Assembly: GCA_015489295.1 (NCBI GenBank)
Contig: WGAB01000356.1
Span: 1-6,344 of the forward strand
Direction of reading: 5' to 3'
Origin: Caldifarciminota bacterium
Lineage (GTDB): Bacteria > WOR-3 > Hydrothermia > WGAB01
Length of the DNA: 6,344 nucleotides
Shown: positions 6,267 through 6,344 of the stretch, in pieces
How positions within the stretch are numbered: position 1 is the first letter of the stretch
Layout of the letters: every line of letters starts with the position of its first letter
Made by a program: the position numbers and the translations under genes
The notes under the pieces: model-generated
Seen by the model: the letters and a program-made list of their open reading frames with translations, nothing else
Told to the model about the DNA's origin: nothing
The model's database searches: none

Positions 6267-6344
6267 TTACCGGACTTCCGAAGGTTTCACCTGTTGCACC
6301 GGCCGCGCCGGTGAACCCGGCTGCACCGCCGGTACCGTGCCGCA
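6267..6344 (-). CDS. C-terminal 25 residues of an unidentified protein, cut by window edge
   Basis: The minus-strand frame entering at 6344 reads 25 codons and ends with TAA (6267-6269). The tail is rich in Pro, Val, Gln and Ala (includes PAVQPGSPARPVQQV) and ends KPSEVR; such low-complexity tails are common at the ends of membrane-associated or secreted proteins. Support is positional: this frame alone stops just before the hairpin terminator and runs the same way as all other genes here. The family cannot be identified from so little sequence. Confidence 0.5.
   Translation of the reverse strand, partial: CGTVPAVQPGSPARPVQQVKPSEVR

Noticed and set aside
6297..6313. CACCGG/CCGGTG hairpin near the right edge
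   Set aside because: It falls inside the Pro/Ala-rich coding tail and lacks a T-run; short G+C inverted repeats are expected there.
6181..6344. A longer minus-strand frame running through the 30-bp palindrome to a TAA at 6178-6180
   Set aside because: It would translate the hairpin into Arg/Pro/Gly repeats and its stop falls in the -10 box; the frame stopping at 6267 is more economical.

Overview
The window is about 6.3 kb of G+C-rich bacterial DNA, and every gene I can support lies on the minus strand. It therefore reads from high to low coordinates: end of an unknown gene, hairpin terminator, tRNA-Leu(CAA), glmS, yicC/yloC family gene, gmk, tRNA-Phe(GAA), mutY, a possible small ORF, a lipoprotein gene, two very small candidate ORFs, and the first 130 codons of a divergent thyX-family gene that runs off the left edge. 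It is chromosomal and mostly housekeeping. I see no transposase, phage gene, CRISPR array or plasmid function. The mixture (MutY with a Nudix domain, flavin-dependent thymidylate synthase family member, lipoprotein of unknown family, several starts without a Shine-Dalgarno sequence) would suit a little-studied, possibly thermophilic, Gram-negative-type bacterium. I cannot name the phylum from this sequence.

Right part (about 1550-6344). A proline-rich C-terminal tail ends at 6267, followed by a perfect 30-bp palindrome with a short T-run, probably the terminator of that gene. A good -10 box at 6174-6179 then starts what looks like one transcription unit. tRNA-Leu is followed 26 nt later by glmS (glucosamine-6-phosphate synthase). 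The yicC-like ribonuclease gene starts 3 nt after glmS. gmk (guanylate kinase) overlaps yicC by 4 nt. tRNA-Phe follows 13 nt after gmk, and mutY starts 9 nt after the tRNA. Tight spacing and overlaps suggest co-transcription and translational coupling. The unit joins amino-sugar precursor synthesis, GDP supply, RNA turnover, tRNA supply and oxidised-guanine repair. The yicC-gmk pairing is common in bacteria; rpoZ, often found after gmk, is absent and tRNA-Phe and mutY take its place.

Left part (1-1550). Base and codon use are less G+C-biased in the third position than in glmS or gmk. After mutY there is a sigma70-like promoter (1493-1521), a 45-codon ORF that overlaps the lipoprotein start as ATGA, and an 18-bp palindrome just before the lipoprotein ribosome-binding site. 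The lipoprotein has a clear signal peptide and lipobox but no family I recognise. Its 3' end overlaps a 29-codon hydrophobic ORF with a good Shine-Dalgarno sequence, which in turn overlaps a 20-codon ORF as ATGA. The thyX-family gene follows with no Shine-Dalgarno sequence and a -10-like box close enough to suggest a leaderless mRNA.

Most noteworthy: the thyX-family protein, in which the signature RHR reads DHP; MutY carrying a textbook-complete Nudix box; the tRNA-Phe/mutY junction, where tRNA 3' processing would itself make the mutY mRNA 5' end; and the small ORFs around the lipoprotein gene. I found no convincing wholly new multi-gene system.
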